Notes under the pieces: model-generated
Told to the model about the DNA's origin: nothing
What the model saw: only the letters and a program-made list of their open reading frames with translations
Databases searched by the model: none
Shown: positions 32,320 to 40,544 of the stretch, piece after piece
Layout: the number at the start of each line of letters is the position of its first letter
How positions within the stretch are numbered: the stretch's first letter is position 1
Position numbers and translations under genes: made by a program
DNA from: Enterobacteriaceae bacterium UBA5654
GTDB lineage: Bacteria; Pseudomonadota; Gammaproteobacteria; Enterobacterales; Enterobacteriaceae
Reading direction: 5' to 3'
NCBI GenBank assembly: GCA_002421005.1
Contig: DIJC01000022.1
Location: 72,671 to 124,624 of the forward strand
DNA: 51,954 nucleotides

Positions 32320-33512
32320 CAATGACTCTCCATAGCAGGTTTGGATTCAGGTTTTGCGACCGCCCTGGCGACCAGCGCGGCAATAATCACCAGCCCGAGC
32401 ACCAGCATCATTGCGCTGCGCAGGCCATAATGCTCGCCGAGGAAGCCGAGCAGCGGCGGGCCGACCAGGAAGGCGAGGTAGCCGGTGATAGCGACCACGC
32501 TCACCCGCGTCGGCGCGTCCGGGCCGGTATCGCTGGCGGCCGAAATGGTCAGCGGGAAGCCCAGTGACGCCCCCAGTCCCCACAGCAGGACCGACACGCC
32601 CGCCACCCAGGGGCTATCGACGAAGATAATCAGACCAATGCCCAGCGCGCCCATGATTGCACAGGCGCGTACCACTGCCACCCGGCTGTAACGGTCAATA
32701 AACCAGCCGCCGCTGAAGCGACCGAGAGTCATGCCGAGGGTGAAACCGGTATAGATCAGCGAGCCGGAAGTCGGGCTGAAGCCGTGGCCGTCCACCATCA
32801 GCAGCGGCAGCCAGTCGTTGGCGGAGCCTTCGGCAAACGCCATCGCCAGCACCACCACGCCAATCAGCATCAGCTGCACATCGCGATAAAACGGCAGCCC
32901 CTTTTCCCCGGCGGCTTTTGACTCTTCGCTATCCTGGCCCGTGCCGTCCGGGATGGCTTTAATGCAGATGAGAATGGGGGCAAACGCCGCCAGCCCGGCC
33001 AGCAGAATATGAATATTCGCGCTGATGCCCAGCGCGGTCAGCGTCATGCCAATGCCAGCGCCGACCAGCGTACCGAAGCTGTAAAAACCGTGCATCATCG
33101 GCAGCACCGTTTTATTGATTTCGCGCTCCACCGTCGCGCCCTCAACGTTAATGGCGACTTCCGCCGAGCCGAAACTGCCGCCAAACACCGCCAGCCCGAA
33201 GGCAAAAAACGTGGCCGATGCGCACCATAATGCTGCACTCATAACCAGCATCCCCAGCGCCGCGCCCAGCATCGTGATACGGATCACCTTGCGCGTGCCG
33301 TAACGTTTAACCAGCCAGGCCGAGCAGAGAATGCCGCTCATCGAGCCAATGGACAGGCCAAACAGCACGATCCCCATTTCCGCCGTTGAGACGGATAAGA
33401 CATCGCGAATTGCGGGAGTTCGTGAAGCCCAGGAGGCCATTAACAGGCCGGGTATAAAAAAGAACATGAACAGCGCCCAGGTGCGTAACTGTAGGGCCTT
33501 GCGTGGCGTCAT
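32319..33512 (-). CDS. ybjJ: MFS transporter YbjJ
   Basis: Major-facilitator protein (397 aa; E. coli 402), about twelve membrane helices, substrate unknown. Conserved parts are FFFIPGLLMASWASRTPAIRD at the N-terminus and GRFSGGWFIDRYSRVAVVR in the middle loop. ATG 33512 with AGGGA 8 nt upstream was chosen over a frame seven codons longer. First gene of ybjJI and divergent from rcdA. Confidence 0.93.
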   Translation of the reverse strand: MTPRKALQLRTWALFMFFFIPGLLMASWASRTPAIRDVLSVSTAEMGIVLFGLSIGSMSGILCSAWLVKRYGTRKVIRITMLGAALGMLVMSAALWCASATFFAFGLAVFGGSFGSAEVAINVEGATVEREINKTVLPMMHGFYSFGTLVGAGIGMTLTALGISANIHILLAGLAAFAPILICIKAIPDGTGQDSEESKAAGEKGLPFYRDVQLMLIGVVVLAMAFAEGSANDWLPLLMVDGHGFSPTSGSLIYTGFTLGMTLGRFSGGWFIDRYSRVAVVRACAIMGALGIGLIIFVDSPWVAGVSVLLWGLGASLGFPLTISAASDTGPDAPTRVSVVAITGYLAFLVGPPLLGFLGEHYGLRSAMMLVLGLVIIAALVARAVAKPESKPAMESH

Positions 33513-33566
33513 TGCTGTTTTCCCTATGCACAATAAAATTTACCGCAGACAACACTAGCAAGTCGT

Positions 33567-33580
33567 TGTACATTTGTACA
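33567..33580. promoter_or_regulatory. Operator-like palindrome between ybjJ and rcdA
   Basis: TGTACA-TT-TGTACA gives 6-bp self-complementary arms in the 91-bp divergent spacer, 23 bp before rcdA. As TetR regulators usually bind a symmetric site in the spacer to their divergent neighbour, RcdA is the likely ligand. This is inference. Confidence 0.55.
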
Positions 33581-33603
33581 TAAACTCGCTATGAGGAATT
33601 TTA

Positions 33604-34161
33604 ATGGCTCGTGCTCCTAACGATCCCCATCGCCGGGAAAAAATCCTGCTGGCCACCCTGGAAACCATCGCCGCTCATGGCATTAATGCGGTTACGCACC
33701 GCAAAATTGCCCAGTGCGCCGGGGTGCCGCTGGGATCGCTGACCTACTATTTCACCGGCATAGACGCGCTGCTTGAAGAGGCGTTTGCCGGTTTTACCGA
33801 ACAAATGTCGGTCCAGTATTTAGCATTTTTTGACCATGTGGATAACCGCGAGCAGGCGGCAGAGGCTATCACGGCGTTAATTTTCAGCGCCCAGATGACC
33901 ACCGCGAGGAATATGGAACTGATGTACCAGCTGTATGCCTATATCAGTAAAAAACCGGCGCTGAAAGAGGTGATGCAAAACTGGATGCTGCGCAGCCAGC
34001 AGACGCTGGAACGCTGGTTTGACCCGGTCACTGCCCGCGCGCTGGACGCCTTTATCGAAGGCATGACGCTGCATTACGTGATTGACCGCCAGCCGCTGAC
34101 GCGCGATGAAATCCGCCGGATGGTGGCGAGGATTGCGGGTGAGAGAGCGGGGAGAGAGTAA
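33604..34161 (+). CDS. rcdA: TetR-family regulator RcdA (YbjK)
   Basis: DNA-binding regulator (185 aa; E. coli 178) with a TetR helix-turn-helix at about 10-55 (REKILLATLETIAAHGINAVTHRKIAQCAGVPLGSLTYYF). In E. coli RcdA activates csgD and affects curli/biofilm genes. The C-terminal domain has TTARNMELMYQLYAYISKKPALKEVM and RALDAFIEGMTLHYV. Divergent from ybjJ, convergent with rybB. GAGGAATTTTA precedes the ATG. Confidence 0.92.
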   Translation: MARAPNDPHRREKILLATLETIAAHGINAVTHRKIAQCAGVPLGSLTYYFTGIDALLEEAFAGFTEQMSVQYLAFFDHVDNREQAAEAITALIFSAQMTTARNMELMYQLYAYISKKPALKEVMQNWMLRSQQTLERWFDPVTARALDAFIEGMTLHYVIDRQPLTRDEIRRMVARIAGERAGRE

Positions 34162-34173
34162 ATTTCAGGCAAT

Positions 34174-34253
34174 AAAAAACCCATCAACCTTGAACCAAAA
34201 CGGCGGGGTTGATGGGCTCCACAAATTTGGGGACATCAAAGAAAAGCAGTGGC
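34174..34253 (-). ncRNA. rybB: RybB small regulatory RNA
   Basis: An 80-nt Hfq-dependent RNA read on the - strand between rcdA and ybjL, exactly where E. coli has rybB. The 5' end GCCACTGCTTTTCTTTGATG is identical to E. coli RybB, including the conserved seed that pairs with porin mRNAs to repress outer-membrane protein synthesis under sigma-E stress. The 3' part has CCCATCAACC...GGTTGATGGG as terminator stem followed by six U. Only a few loop bases differ from E. coli. Confidence 0.96.
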
Positions 34254-34258
34254 ACTAA

Positions 34259-34286
34259 TTAAGACTGGCGACCCTGCGAAAAGTTC
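34259..34286 (-). promoter_or_regulatory. Sigma-E promoter of rybB
   Basis: On the - strand GAACTT (34281-34286) and GTCTTAA (34259-34265) are separated by 15 bp, close to the RpoE consensus GGAACTT / TCTAA, and the RNA start at 34253 lies at the expected distance. Position -35 has AGAACTT rather than GGAACTT. Confidence 0.8.
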
Positions 34287-34329
34287 TCCGCAGTTGCAAA
34301 ATAATTTCGTTTCACCGCTAACTTCAGTT

Positions 34330-36015
34330 TTATCCTAAGCCGGGCCAGATAATGATAATCAGCGTCCCCGCCAGCGTCAGCAGCACGTTGGCGATCGCAT
34401 AGGTGCCCGCATAGCCCAGCGCGGGAATATTGCTGCGGGCAGTATCACTGATGATTTCCATCGCTGGCGCACAGGTGCGCGCGCCCATCATCGCGCCAAA
34501 CAGCAGCGCGCGGTTCATGCGCAGCACGTAGGCACCGAACAAAAAGCAGATCACCACGGGCACGAGACTGACGAGTAAACCGGCGATCAGCATTTGTCCG
34601 CCAATCGCGCCGAGGCCGTGACCGATACCGCTTCCGGCGCTTAACCCGACGCCCGCCATAAAGACCATCAGGCCAAACTCTTTTACCATTGTCAGTGCGC
34701 CCTGCGGGATGTAGCCGAAGGTCGGATGGTTGGCGCGCAGGAAACCGAGCATGATCCCGGCGAACAGCAGACCCGCCGCGTTACCGACACCAAAGCTGAA
34801 CGAGCTGAACTGGAAGGTGATCATGCCGATCATCAGGCCGACAATAAAGAAGGCGCAGAAGGCCAGCAGATCCGTGACCTGGCTGTGAATGGAGATAAAG
34901 CCGATGCGATCGGCGATGGTTTTGACCCGGCGGGCGTCGCCGCTCACCTGGAGAACGTCCCCTTTGTTCAGCACCACGTTGTCATCAATCGGCATTTCAA
35001 TCTGGCTGCGGATCACCCGGTTTAAAAAGCAGCCGTGATCGGTCAGCTTAAGCTGCGCCAGGCGGCGGCCCACTGCGTTGTGGTTTTTGACGACGATCTC
35101 TTCGGTCACGATGCGCATATCCAGCAAATCGCGGTCAAATACTTCCTTACCGTTGCGGAAGCTGGGGTCGAGACGGGCGTGGGCATCCGGGTAGCCGACC
35201 AGCGCGATCTCATCGCCCATCTGCAGCACCGCGTCGCCGTCCGGGTTTGCCAGAATACCGTTACGGCGGATGCGCTCAATGTAACAGCCGGTCTGACGGT
35301 AAATCCCCAGCTCGCGCAGGTTTTTGCCGTCGGCCCACTCGACCAGTTCCGGGCCAACGCGATAGGCGCGGATCACCGGTAAATACACCTTACGGTTAAC
35401 GTCTGCATCCAGGCCGCGCTCGCGGGCGATTTGCTGTGCGCTGGTTTGCAGATCCTGATGCTGAAGTTTTGGTAAATAGCGCGCGCCGAAAATCAGACTG
35501 ACGAGGCCGATGAGATACGTCAGTGCATAACCCAGGCTTAAGTTATCAAGCGCCTGGGCCAGTTGGCTGCCCTGCATTCCCGAATGGCGGAGGGTGTCTC
35601 CTGCGCCAACCAGCACCGGGGTAGATGTCATGGAGCCCGCCAGCATACCGGCCGTCAGGCCGATATCCCAGCCGAACAGCCTGCCCAAACCCAGGGCAAT
35701 CAGCAGAGCGCTACCGACCATCACCAGCGCCAACATTAAATAATTCTTACCATCGCGAAAAAAAATAGAGAAAAAATTGGGTCCGGCTTCAACGCCAACA
35801 CAAAAAATAAACAGCATAAAGCCCAAATTTAACGCATCTGTGTTAATGCTGAAGTGCTGCTGTCCCAGTAATAACGAGACGACCAAAACGCCAATGGAAT
35901 TACCGAGTTGTACTGAACCCAGGCGTAATTTACCCAGGCAAAGACCCAGTGCAAGAACAACAAATAATAACAGGATGTAATTCCCGTTTAACAATTCTGC
36001 GACGTTTATATTCAC
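34330..36015 (-). CDS. ybjL: AspT/YidE/YbjL family putative transporter YbjL
   Basis: Inner-membrane protein (561 aa, as E. coli) of the aspartate:alanine exchanger-like superfamily. Two membrane blocks (about 1-170 and 370-561) flank two TrkA_C/RCK_C domains (about 205-380) of cytosolic ligand-binding type. MAGSMTSTPVLVGAGDTLRHSG in the first half and MMGARTCAPAMEIISDTARSNIPALGYAGTYA in the second are the matching pseudo-repeats. Substrate unknown. It starts with GTG at 36015, where E. coli reading MNINV begins. Confidence 0.94.
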   Translation of the reverse strand: MNINVAELLNGNYILLLFVVLALGLCLGKLRLGSVQLGNSIGVLVVSLLLGQQHFSINTDALNLGFMLFIFCVGVEAGPNFFSIFFRDGKNYLMLALVMVGSALLIALGLGRLFGWDIGLTAGMLAGSMTSTPVLVGAGDTLRHSGMQGSQLAQALDNLSLGYALTYLIGLVSLIFGARYLPKLQHQDLQTSAQQIARERGLDADVNRKVYLPVIRAYRVGPELVEWADGKNLRELGIYRQTGCYIERIRRNGILANPDGDAVLQMGDEIALVGYPDAHARLDPSFRNGKEVFDRDLLDMRIVTEEIVVKNHNAVGRRLAQLKLTDHGCFLNRVIRSQIEMPIDDNVVLNKGDVLQVSGDARRVKTIADRIGFISIHSQVTDLLAFCAFFIVGLMIGMITFQFSSFSFGVGNAAGLLFAGIMLGFLRANHPTFGYIPQGALTMVKEFGLMVFMAGVGLSAGSGIGHGLGAIGGQMLIAGLLVSLVPVVICFLFGAYVLRMNRALLFGAMMGARTCAPAMEIISDTARSNIPALGYAGTYAIANVLLTLAGTLIIIIWPGLG

Positions 36016-36289
36016 GGAAGCTAACTTCTTGTTTACGAGTAACGTGTTGAAAGAGATAGTTTTTTGGGCTACTGTTTGACGCAGGTTTGAAAGCCATTAA
36101 CAACAACGTGCGCCTGTTTATGACCTGAAACAGAGCGCTAGTTTAATCGTTCCTGAATGCGACGGCTAGTAACAATCGTATGTACTCGCGTAGGTGCTTT
36201 TTGGGCAAGGAATGCCGTCATGCTTTATCAGACTGGGTGCCATTAATGGCTAAAAGTGGGTTCGATAGAGAAAGAATCAGGAGGATCCT
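36016..36289. other. ybjL-ybjM divergent intergenic region
   Basis: This 274-bp spacer carries promoters for two divergent genes. There is a strong AGGAGG (36279-36284) 5 nt before the ybjM TTG. No clear operator, RNA or repeat was recognised. Confidence 0.45.
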
Positions 36290-36658
36290 TTGAAGTCTGA
36301 ACGGGGTTGGGCGGGAATTATCTGCTGCTTTTTACTCTTTATAGTGGTTTGCCTTTCTCTGACAATGAAAGTGCAGGGGGCTTTTCGGGCTTCCGGGAAT
36401 CCGGAGCTGGGCCTGTTGTTTTTTATTCTGCCAGGCGCTGCGGCCAGCTTTATGTCGGCCCGGCATCGGGTAATTCGGCCTTTACTGGGCGCAATGCTTG
36501 CCGCGCCGCTGTGTCTGGTGGTGATGCGTCTGTTTTTTGTTTCCCAGCGCTCGCTGTGGCAGGAGCTGGCGTGGTTGTTAAGCGCGGTTTTCTGGTGCGC
36601 GCTGGGGGCGTTATGCTTTTTGTTCATCAGCTCTCTGCTGGAGAGTAAAAGCAAATAA
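36290..36658 (+). CDS. ybjM: Inner membrane protein YbjM
   Basis: Small membrane protein (122 aa; E. coli 125) of unknown role with about four hydrophobic segments. WAGIICCFLLFIVVCLSL and QELAWLLSAVFWCALGALCFLFISSLL are almost identical to E. coli. The start codon is TTG behind AGGAGG with a 5-nt spacer. It is followed directly by the nfsA leader; the usual grxA and ybjC genes are missing. Confidence 0.92.
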   Translation: MKSERGWAGIICCFLLFIVVCLSLTMKVQGAFRASGNPELGLLFFILPGAAASFMSARHRVIRPLLGAMLAAPLCLVVMRLFFVSQRSLWQELAWLLSAVFWCALGALCFLFISSLLESKSK

Positions 36659-36708
36659 CGTGGGCTTTCGGTAAAAAACGCCGAAAAGATCTACCCTATA
36701 CTGGTGTG

Positions 36709-36737
36709 GCTCCCCGGCCGTTGTCGGACAGGGGAGC
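36709..36737 (+). promoter_or_regulatory. Leader hairpin before nfsA with upstream -10
   Basis: GCTCCCC (36709-36715) pairs with GGGGAGC (36731-36737) around 15 nt. TATACT at 36697-36702 is a good -10, lacking an obvious -35, so an activator (MarA/SoxS in E. coli) may be needed. No clean mar/sox box was found. Confidence 0.45.
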
Positions 36738-36769
36738 ATTAAATTCTTTATGCCAGACAGGAAAATGTA

Positions 36770-37492
36770 ATGACGCCGACTATTGATCTTCTGCGTAGCC
36801 ATCGCTCAATTCGCCATTTCACCGATCGCCCGATTACCGATGAGCAGCGCCACGCTATTTTAGCCAGCGCCCAGTCCGCCTCCAGTTCCAGCTTTTTACA
36901 GTGCAGTTCCATTATTCGGGTGACCGACCGCCAGATGCGCGAAACGCTGGTGACGCTAACCGGCGGGCAGCAGCACGTTGCCGAAGCCGCCGAGTTCTGG
37001 GTGTTTTGCGCCGATTTCAACCGTAATCAGCAAATCTGCCCGGATGCACAGCTCGGACTTGCCGAGCAACTGCTGCTCGGCGCGGTTGATACCGCCATGC
37101 TGGGGCAAAACGCGATGACCGCTGCGGAGTCCCTGGGGCTGGGCGGTGTATACATCGGCGGTATCCGTAACAGCATCGAAGCGGTCACCGAGCTGTTGCA
37201 GTTGCCGAAATACGTTCTGCCACTGTTTGGCCTGTGCCTCGGCTGGCCTGCGGACGACCCGCAGGTTAAACCCCGGATGCCGCAGGCCATGCTGGTTCAT
37301 GAAAATCACTACCAGCCGCTCGATGATACGCAACTTGCCCACTACGATGAGCAACTGGCGAACTATTATCTGACTCGCGACAGCAATGCCCGCCGCGATA
37401 CGTGGAGTGACCATATTCGCCGCACCATCATTAAAGAAAGCCGTCCTTTTATCCTCGACTATTTGCATAAGCAGGGCTGGGCAACGCGCTAG
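36770..37492 (+). CDS. nfsA: Oxygen-insensitive NADPH nitroreductase NfsA
   Basis: FMN-containing dimeric nitroreductase (240 aa, as E. coli) reducing nitroaromatics and quinones by two-electron transfer from NADPH. Conserved are the N-terminal RSHRSIRHFTDRPI FMN loop, LTGGQQHVAEAAEFWVFCAD, GLGGVYIGGIRN and the phosphate-site RRDTWSDHIRRTI. It heads an nfsA-rimK-ybjN run in which E. coli would have ybjC first. ybjC is absent, so the promoter lies immediately upstream. Confidence 0.95.
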   Translation: MTPTIDLLRSHRSIRHFTDRPITDEQRHAILASAQSASSSSFLQCSSIIRVTDRQMRETLVTLTGGQQHVAEAAEFWVFCADFNRNQQICPDAQLGLAEQLLLGAVDTAMLGQNAMTAAESLGLGGVYIGGIRNSIEAVTELLQLPKYVLPLFGLCLGWPADDPQVKPRMPQAMLVHENHYQPLDDTQLAHYDEQLANYYLTRDSNARRDTWSDHIRRTIIKESRPFILDYLHKQGWATR

Positions 37493-37541
37493 TAATCTGT
37501 ATGATACGACGGTTTTTCAGGTTTTCTCAGAGAGGTAAAGG

Positions 37542-38444
37542 GTGAAAATTGCCATTTTGTCCCGGGACGGAACGCTCTGGTCCTGTAAACGTCTGCGAGA
37601 GGCCGCGATGCAACGCGGCCATCTGGTCGAAATCCTCGACCCGCTCTCCTGCTACATGAATATTAATCCCTCGGTTTCCTCCATTCACTATAAAGGCCGC
37701 CAGCTCCCGCATTTTGACGCGGTGATCCCGCGCATTGGTTCCGCCATCACTTTTTACGGGACGGCAGCACTGCGGCAGTTTGAGTTACTCGGCAGCTATC
37801 CGCTGAATGAATCCGTCGCCATCTCCCGCGCGCGCGACAAACTACGCTCAATGCAATTACTGGCGCGTAAAGGCATTGATTTACCGGTCACCGGCATGGC
37901 GCACTCGCCGGACGACACCAGCGATCTTATCGAGATGGTGGGCGGCGCGCCGCTGGTGGTGAAACTGGTAGAAGGCACCCAGGGGATTGGCGTGGTGCTG
38001 GCGGAAACCCGACAGGCGGCGGAAAGCGTGATTGATGCCTTTCGCGGCCTGAACGCGCACATTCTGGTGCAGGAATATATCGAAGAAGCCAAAGGCCGCG
38101 ATATTCGCTGCCTGGTGGTGGGCGATAGCGTCGTGGCCGCCATTGAACGCTGCGCGAAAGAGGGCGATTTTCGCTCCAATTTACATCGGGGTGGGGTGGC
38201 GAAAGTGGCCTGCATTACCGAGCGTGAACGGCAGATCGCCATTACTGCGGCCCAGACGTTAGGACTGGACGTGGCTGGGGTCGACATCCTGCGGGCAAAT
38301 CGCGGGCCGCTGGTGATGGAAGTTAACGCTTCGCCCGGGCTGGAAGGCATTGAGAAGACCACCGGCATTGATATCGCCAGCCGCATGATCCAGTGGATTG
38401 AGTGCCATGCAACGCCAGAGTACTGCCTGAAAATTGGCGGATAA
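37542..38444 (+). CDS. rimK: Ribosomal protein S6 glutamate ligase RimK
   Basis: ATP-grasp ligase (300 aa, as E. coli) adding glutamate residues to the C-terminus of S6. The ATP-grasp domain (about 105-290) contains LVVKLVEGTQGIGVVLA, the EYIEEAKGRDIRCLVVG region and VMEVNASPGLEGIEKTTG with metal ligands. Start GTG at 37542 with AGAGG upstream. Probably co-transcribed with nfsA, 49 bp away. Confidence 0.95.
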   Translation: MKIAILSRDGTLWSCKRLREAAMQRGHLVEILDPLSCYMNINPSVSSIHYKGRQLPHFDAVIPRIGSAITFYGTAALRQFELLGSYPLNESVAISRARDKLRSMQLLARKGIDLPVTGMAHSPDDTSDLIEMVGGAPLVVKLVEGTQGIGVVLAETRQAAESVIDAFRGLNAHILVQEYIEEAKGRDIRCLVVGDSVVAAIERCAKEGDFRSNLHRGGVAKVACITERERQIAITAAQTLGLDVAGVDILRANRGPLVMEVNASPGLEGIEKTTGIDIASRMIQWIECHATPEYCLKIGG

Positions 38445-38532
38445 CGCATTTTCGTCGCTCGTCATGGTATGTTCGGCGCTTTTTGCGTAAGCTATGGCGC
38501 TGATATTTTTCTTTCACGAGGTTGTACGCACT

Positions 38533-39012
38533 ATGGATTCACTCGTCGTTCCGGGTCTGGACACGTTACGTCAATGGCTCGACGAACTGGGAATTAGCTT
38601 TTTCGAGTGTGATACCTGCCAGGCGTTGCACCTCCCGCATATGCAGAATTTCGAAGGCATTTTCGACGCCAAAATCGACATTGTCGATAACGTGGTTCTG
38701 TTTTCGGCGCTGGCTGAGGTAAAGCCTTCCGCGCTTCTCGCGCTGGCCTGTGATTTATCGGCGATTAACGCCAGCTCGCTGACGGTTAAAGCTTTTCTTG
38801 ATATTCAGGATGATAACCTGCCAAAACTGGTGGTCTGCCATTCTTTATCCGCCGTGCCGGGGATCACGAAAGAGCAATTTGCCTGGTTTGTCAGCCACGG
38901 CGAAGAGCAAATTTCGATGGTCATTCTTGAGGCGGGTGCAAACCAGCTGCTGTTTACGTCTGAAGACGAAGACGGACAAAAAGAAGACGTCCAGTACCAT
39001 TTTCTTCACTGA
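38533..39012 (+). CDS. ybjN: YbjN family protein
   Basis: Cytoplasmic YbjN-family protein (159 aa; E. coli 158), reported to influence motility, biofilm and stress phenotypes, with a fold like type III secretion chaperones. Conserved FFECDTCQALHLPHMQNFEG and LTVKAFLDIQDDNLPKLVVCHSL. ATG 38533 follows the E. coli start; a reading frame 13 codons longer was not used. Confidence 0.92.
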   Translation: MDSLVVPGLDTLRQWLDELGISFFECDTCQALHLPHMQNFEGIFDAKIDIVDNVVLFSALAEVKPSALLALACDLSAINASSLTVKAFLDIQDDNLPKLVVCHSLSAVPGITKEQFAWFVSHGEEQISMVILEAGANQLLFTSEDEDGQKEDVQYHFLH

Positions 39013-39285
39013 TCCTCCTGCTATTTAACGCAGTCGCTACCGTGGCGGCTGCGTATTGCCTTTGTTTATTCTGCCTGTAACCTGGTTTTAAAGAATTATT
39101 CACCTCCCTTTCCGATGTTTTGGCTTATCCCATAGACAAAAACTGCATAAAAAATTGATAAACGGCGTTTTTTAATCTGGGCTATGGTCTCTCACTCTGG
39201 CTACAGTTATTCTTGCCGGGCTTAAAATAGCGAGCAATGCTGTAGGGAGAGAACTTTCTCTTCTTTTCTGCGTAAGCCGAGAAAA

Positions 39286-39303
39286 TATGCACGAATCTTG
39301 CAT
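39286..39303 (+). promoter_or_regulatory. Sigma-54-type promoter candidate for potF
   Basis: TATGCACGAATCTTGCAT fits the -24/-12 consensus TGGCACG-N4-TTGCA, with CACG, a 4-nt spacer and TTGCA intact and TG instead of GG at -24. The predicted start near 39313 leaves a 50-nt leader. potFGHI is known as a nitrogen-regulated operon in E. coli. Confidence 0.6.
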
Positions 39304-39325
39304 ATCCTGAAAATGCATTCATTTG

Positions 39326-39343
39326 GTTCGTTTGTTAACGAAC
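39326..39343 (+). promoter_or_regulatory. Hairpin in the potF leader
   Basis: GTTCGTT (39326-39332) and AACGAAC (39337-39343) pair across TGTT, 19 bp before the potF ATG, next to GAGAAGGAAAAG. It may affect leader stability or ribosome access. Confidence 0.5.
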
Positions 39344-39362
39344 GTTGAGAAGGAAAAGAGAT

Positions 39363-40475
39363 ATGACCGCCTTTAGTAAAAAATGGTTAACAGGTCTGGT
39401 TACGGGTGCGCTGATGGCCGTCTCTGCAGGCACGCTCGCGGCTGAACAAAAAACACTCCACGTTTATAACTGGTCTGATTATATCGCCCCGGATACGGTG
39501 GCTAATTTCGAAAAAGAGACCGGCATTAAAGTGGTGTATGACGTCTTCGACTCCAATGAAGTGCTGGAAGGCAAATTAATGGCGGGAAGCACCGGGTTTG
39601 ACCTGGTGGTGCCGTCTGCCAGCTTCCTGGAGCGTCAGCTTTCAGCAGGCGTGTTCCAGCCTCTGGATAAGAGCAAGCTGCCGAACTGGAAAAATCTCGA
39701 TCCCGATCTATTGAAGCTGATTGCGAAGCACGATCCCGACAATAAATACGCCATGCCGTATATGTGGGCCACTACCGGCATCGGCTATAACGTCGAAAAA
39801 GTGAAGGCGGCGCTGGGTAGCGACGCGCCGGTCAACAGCTGGGATCTGGTGATGAAGCCAGAAAATCTGGCGAAGCTGAAAAGCTGCGGCGTTTCATTCC
39901 TCGATGCACCGGAGGAAATTTTTGCCACCGTGCTGAATTACCTCGGCAAAGATCCTAACAGTACCAAAGCGGATGACTACACCGGTCCGGCAACCGACCT
40001 GCTGCTGAAGCTGCGTCCGAACATTCGCTACTTCCACTCTTCGCAGTACATCAACGATCTCGCCAACGGCGATACCTGCGTAGCCATCGGCTGGGCGGGC
40101 GACGTTTTACAGGCGGCAAATCGCGCCAAAGAAGCGAAGAATGGCGTAAACATCGCCTATTCCATTCCGAAAGAAGGGGCGCTGGCTTTCTTTGATGTCT
40201 TCGCGATGCCTGCGGATGCGAAAAACAAAGAGGAAGCGTATCAGTTCCTGAACTACCTGATGCGCCCGGAAGTGATTGCTCACGTCTCGGATCATATCTT
40301 CTATGCCAGCGCCAACAAGGCTGCAACGCCACTGGTCAGCGCCGAAGTGCGTAATAACCCGGGGATCTACCCGCCGGATGACGTGCGCGCCAAAATGTTT
40401 ACCCTGAACGTGCAGGAACCAAAAATCGACCGCGTAAGAACCCGTGCGTGGACAAAAGTGAAAAGCGGTAAATAA
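39363..40475 (+). CDS. potF: Putrescine-binding periplasmic protein PotF
   Basis: Family 1 binding protein (370 aa, as E. coli) for putrescine import. Signal peptide MTAFSKKWLTGLVTGALMAV...TLAA, then LHVYNWSDYI and FDVFAMPADAKNKEEAYQFLNYL. The ligand-pocket residues W37, S38 and D39 correspond to YNWSDY. First gene of potFGHI, separated from potG by 69 bp with a hairpin; the ATG at 39363 is preceded by GAGAAGGAAAAG. Confidence 0.95.
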   Translation: MTAFSKKWLTGLVTGALMAVSAGTLAAEQKTLHVYNWSDYIAPDTVANFEKETGIKVVYDVFDSNEVLEGKLMAGSTGFDLVVPSASFLERQLSAGVFQPLDKSKLPNWKNLDPDLLKLIAKHDPDNKYAMPYMWATTGIGYNVEKVKAALGSDAPVNSWDLVMKPENLAKLKSCGVSFLDAPEEIFATVLNYLGKDPNSTKADDYTGPATDLLLKLRPNIRYFHSSQYINDLANGDTCVAIGWAGDVLQAANRAKEAKNGVNIAYSIPKEGALAFFDVFAMPADAKNKEEAYQFLNYLMRPEVIAHVSDHIFYASANKAATPLVSAEVRNNPGIYPPDDVRAKMFTLNVQEPKIDRVRTRAWTKVKSGK

Positions 40476-40479
40476 ATAG

Positions 40480-40519
40480 TGCGAGTCAGTCGCACCGTGA
40501 TGGTGCGACTGCACTCTTT
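40480..40519 (+). promoter_or_regulatory. Alternative hairpins between potF and potG
   Basis: CAGTCGCACC (40487-40496) pairs with GGTGCGACTG (40502-40511), followed by CACTCTTTTT. The same TCGCAC segment can instead pair with GTGCGA (40480-40485), so two structures compete. The larger one looks like a weak terminator limiting read-through into potGHI. Confidence 0.65.
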
Positions 40520-40544
40520 TTGGTTTATGCCGGAGAGCATTTGA

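Larger units (their letters stand above)
39013..39362. other. ybjN-potF intergenic region
   Basis: This 350-bp regulatory spacer contains the sigma-54-like promoter at 39286-39303, a hairpin GTTCGTT (39326-39332)/AACGAAC (39337-39343) just before the potF ribosome binding site, and AT-rich DNA upstream. No gene or RNA is evident. Confidence 0.55.

Noticed and set aside
36659..36769. Mar/Sox box before nfsA
   Set aside because: No convincing 20-bp MarA/SoxS consensus was found by eye, although regulation is known in E. coli.
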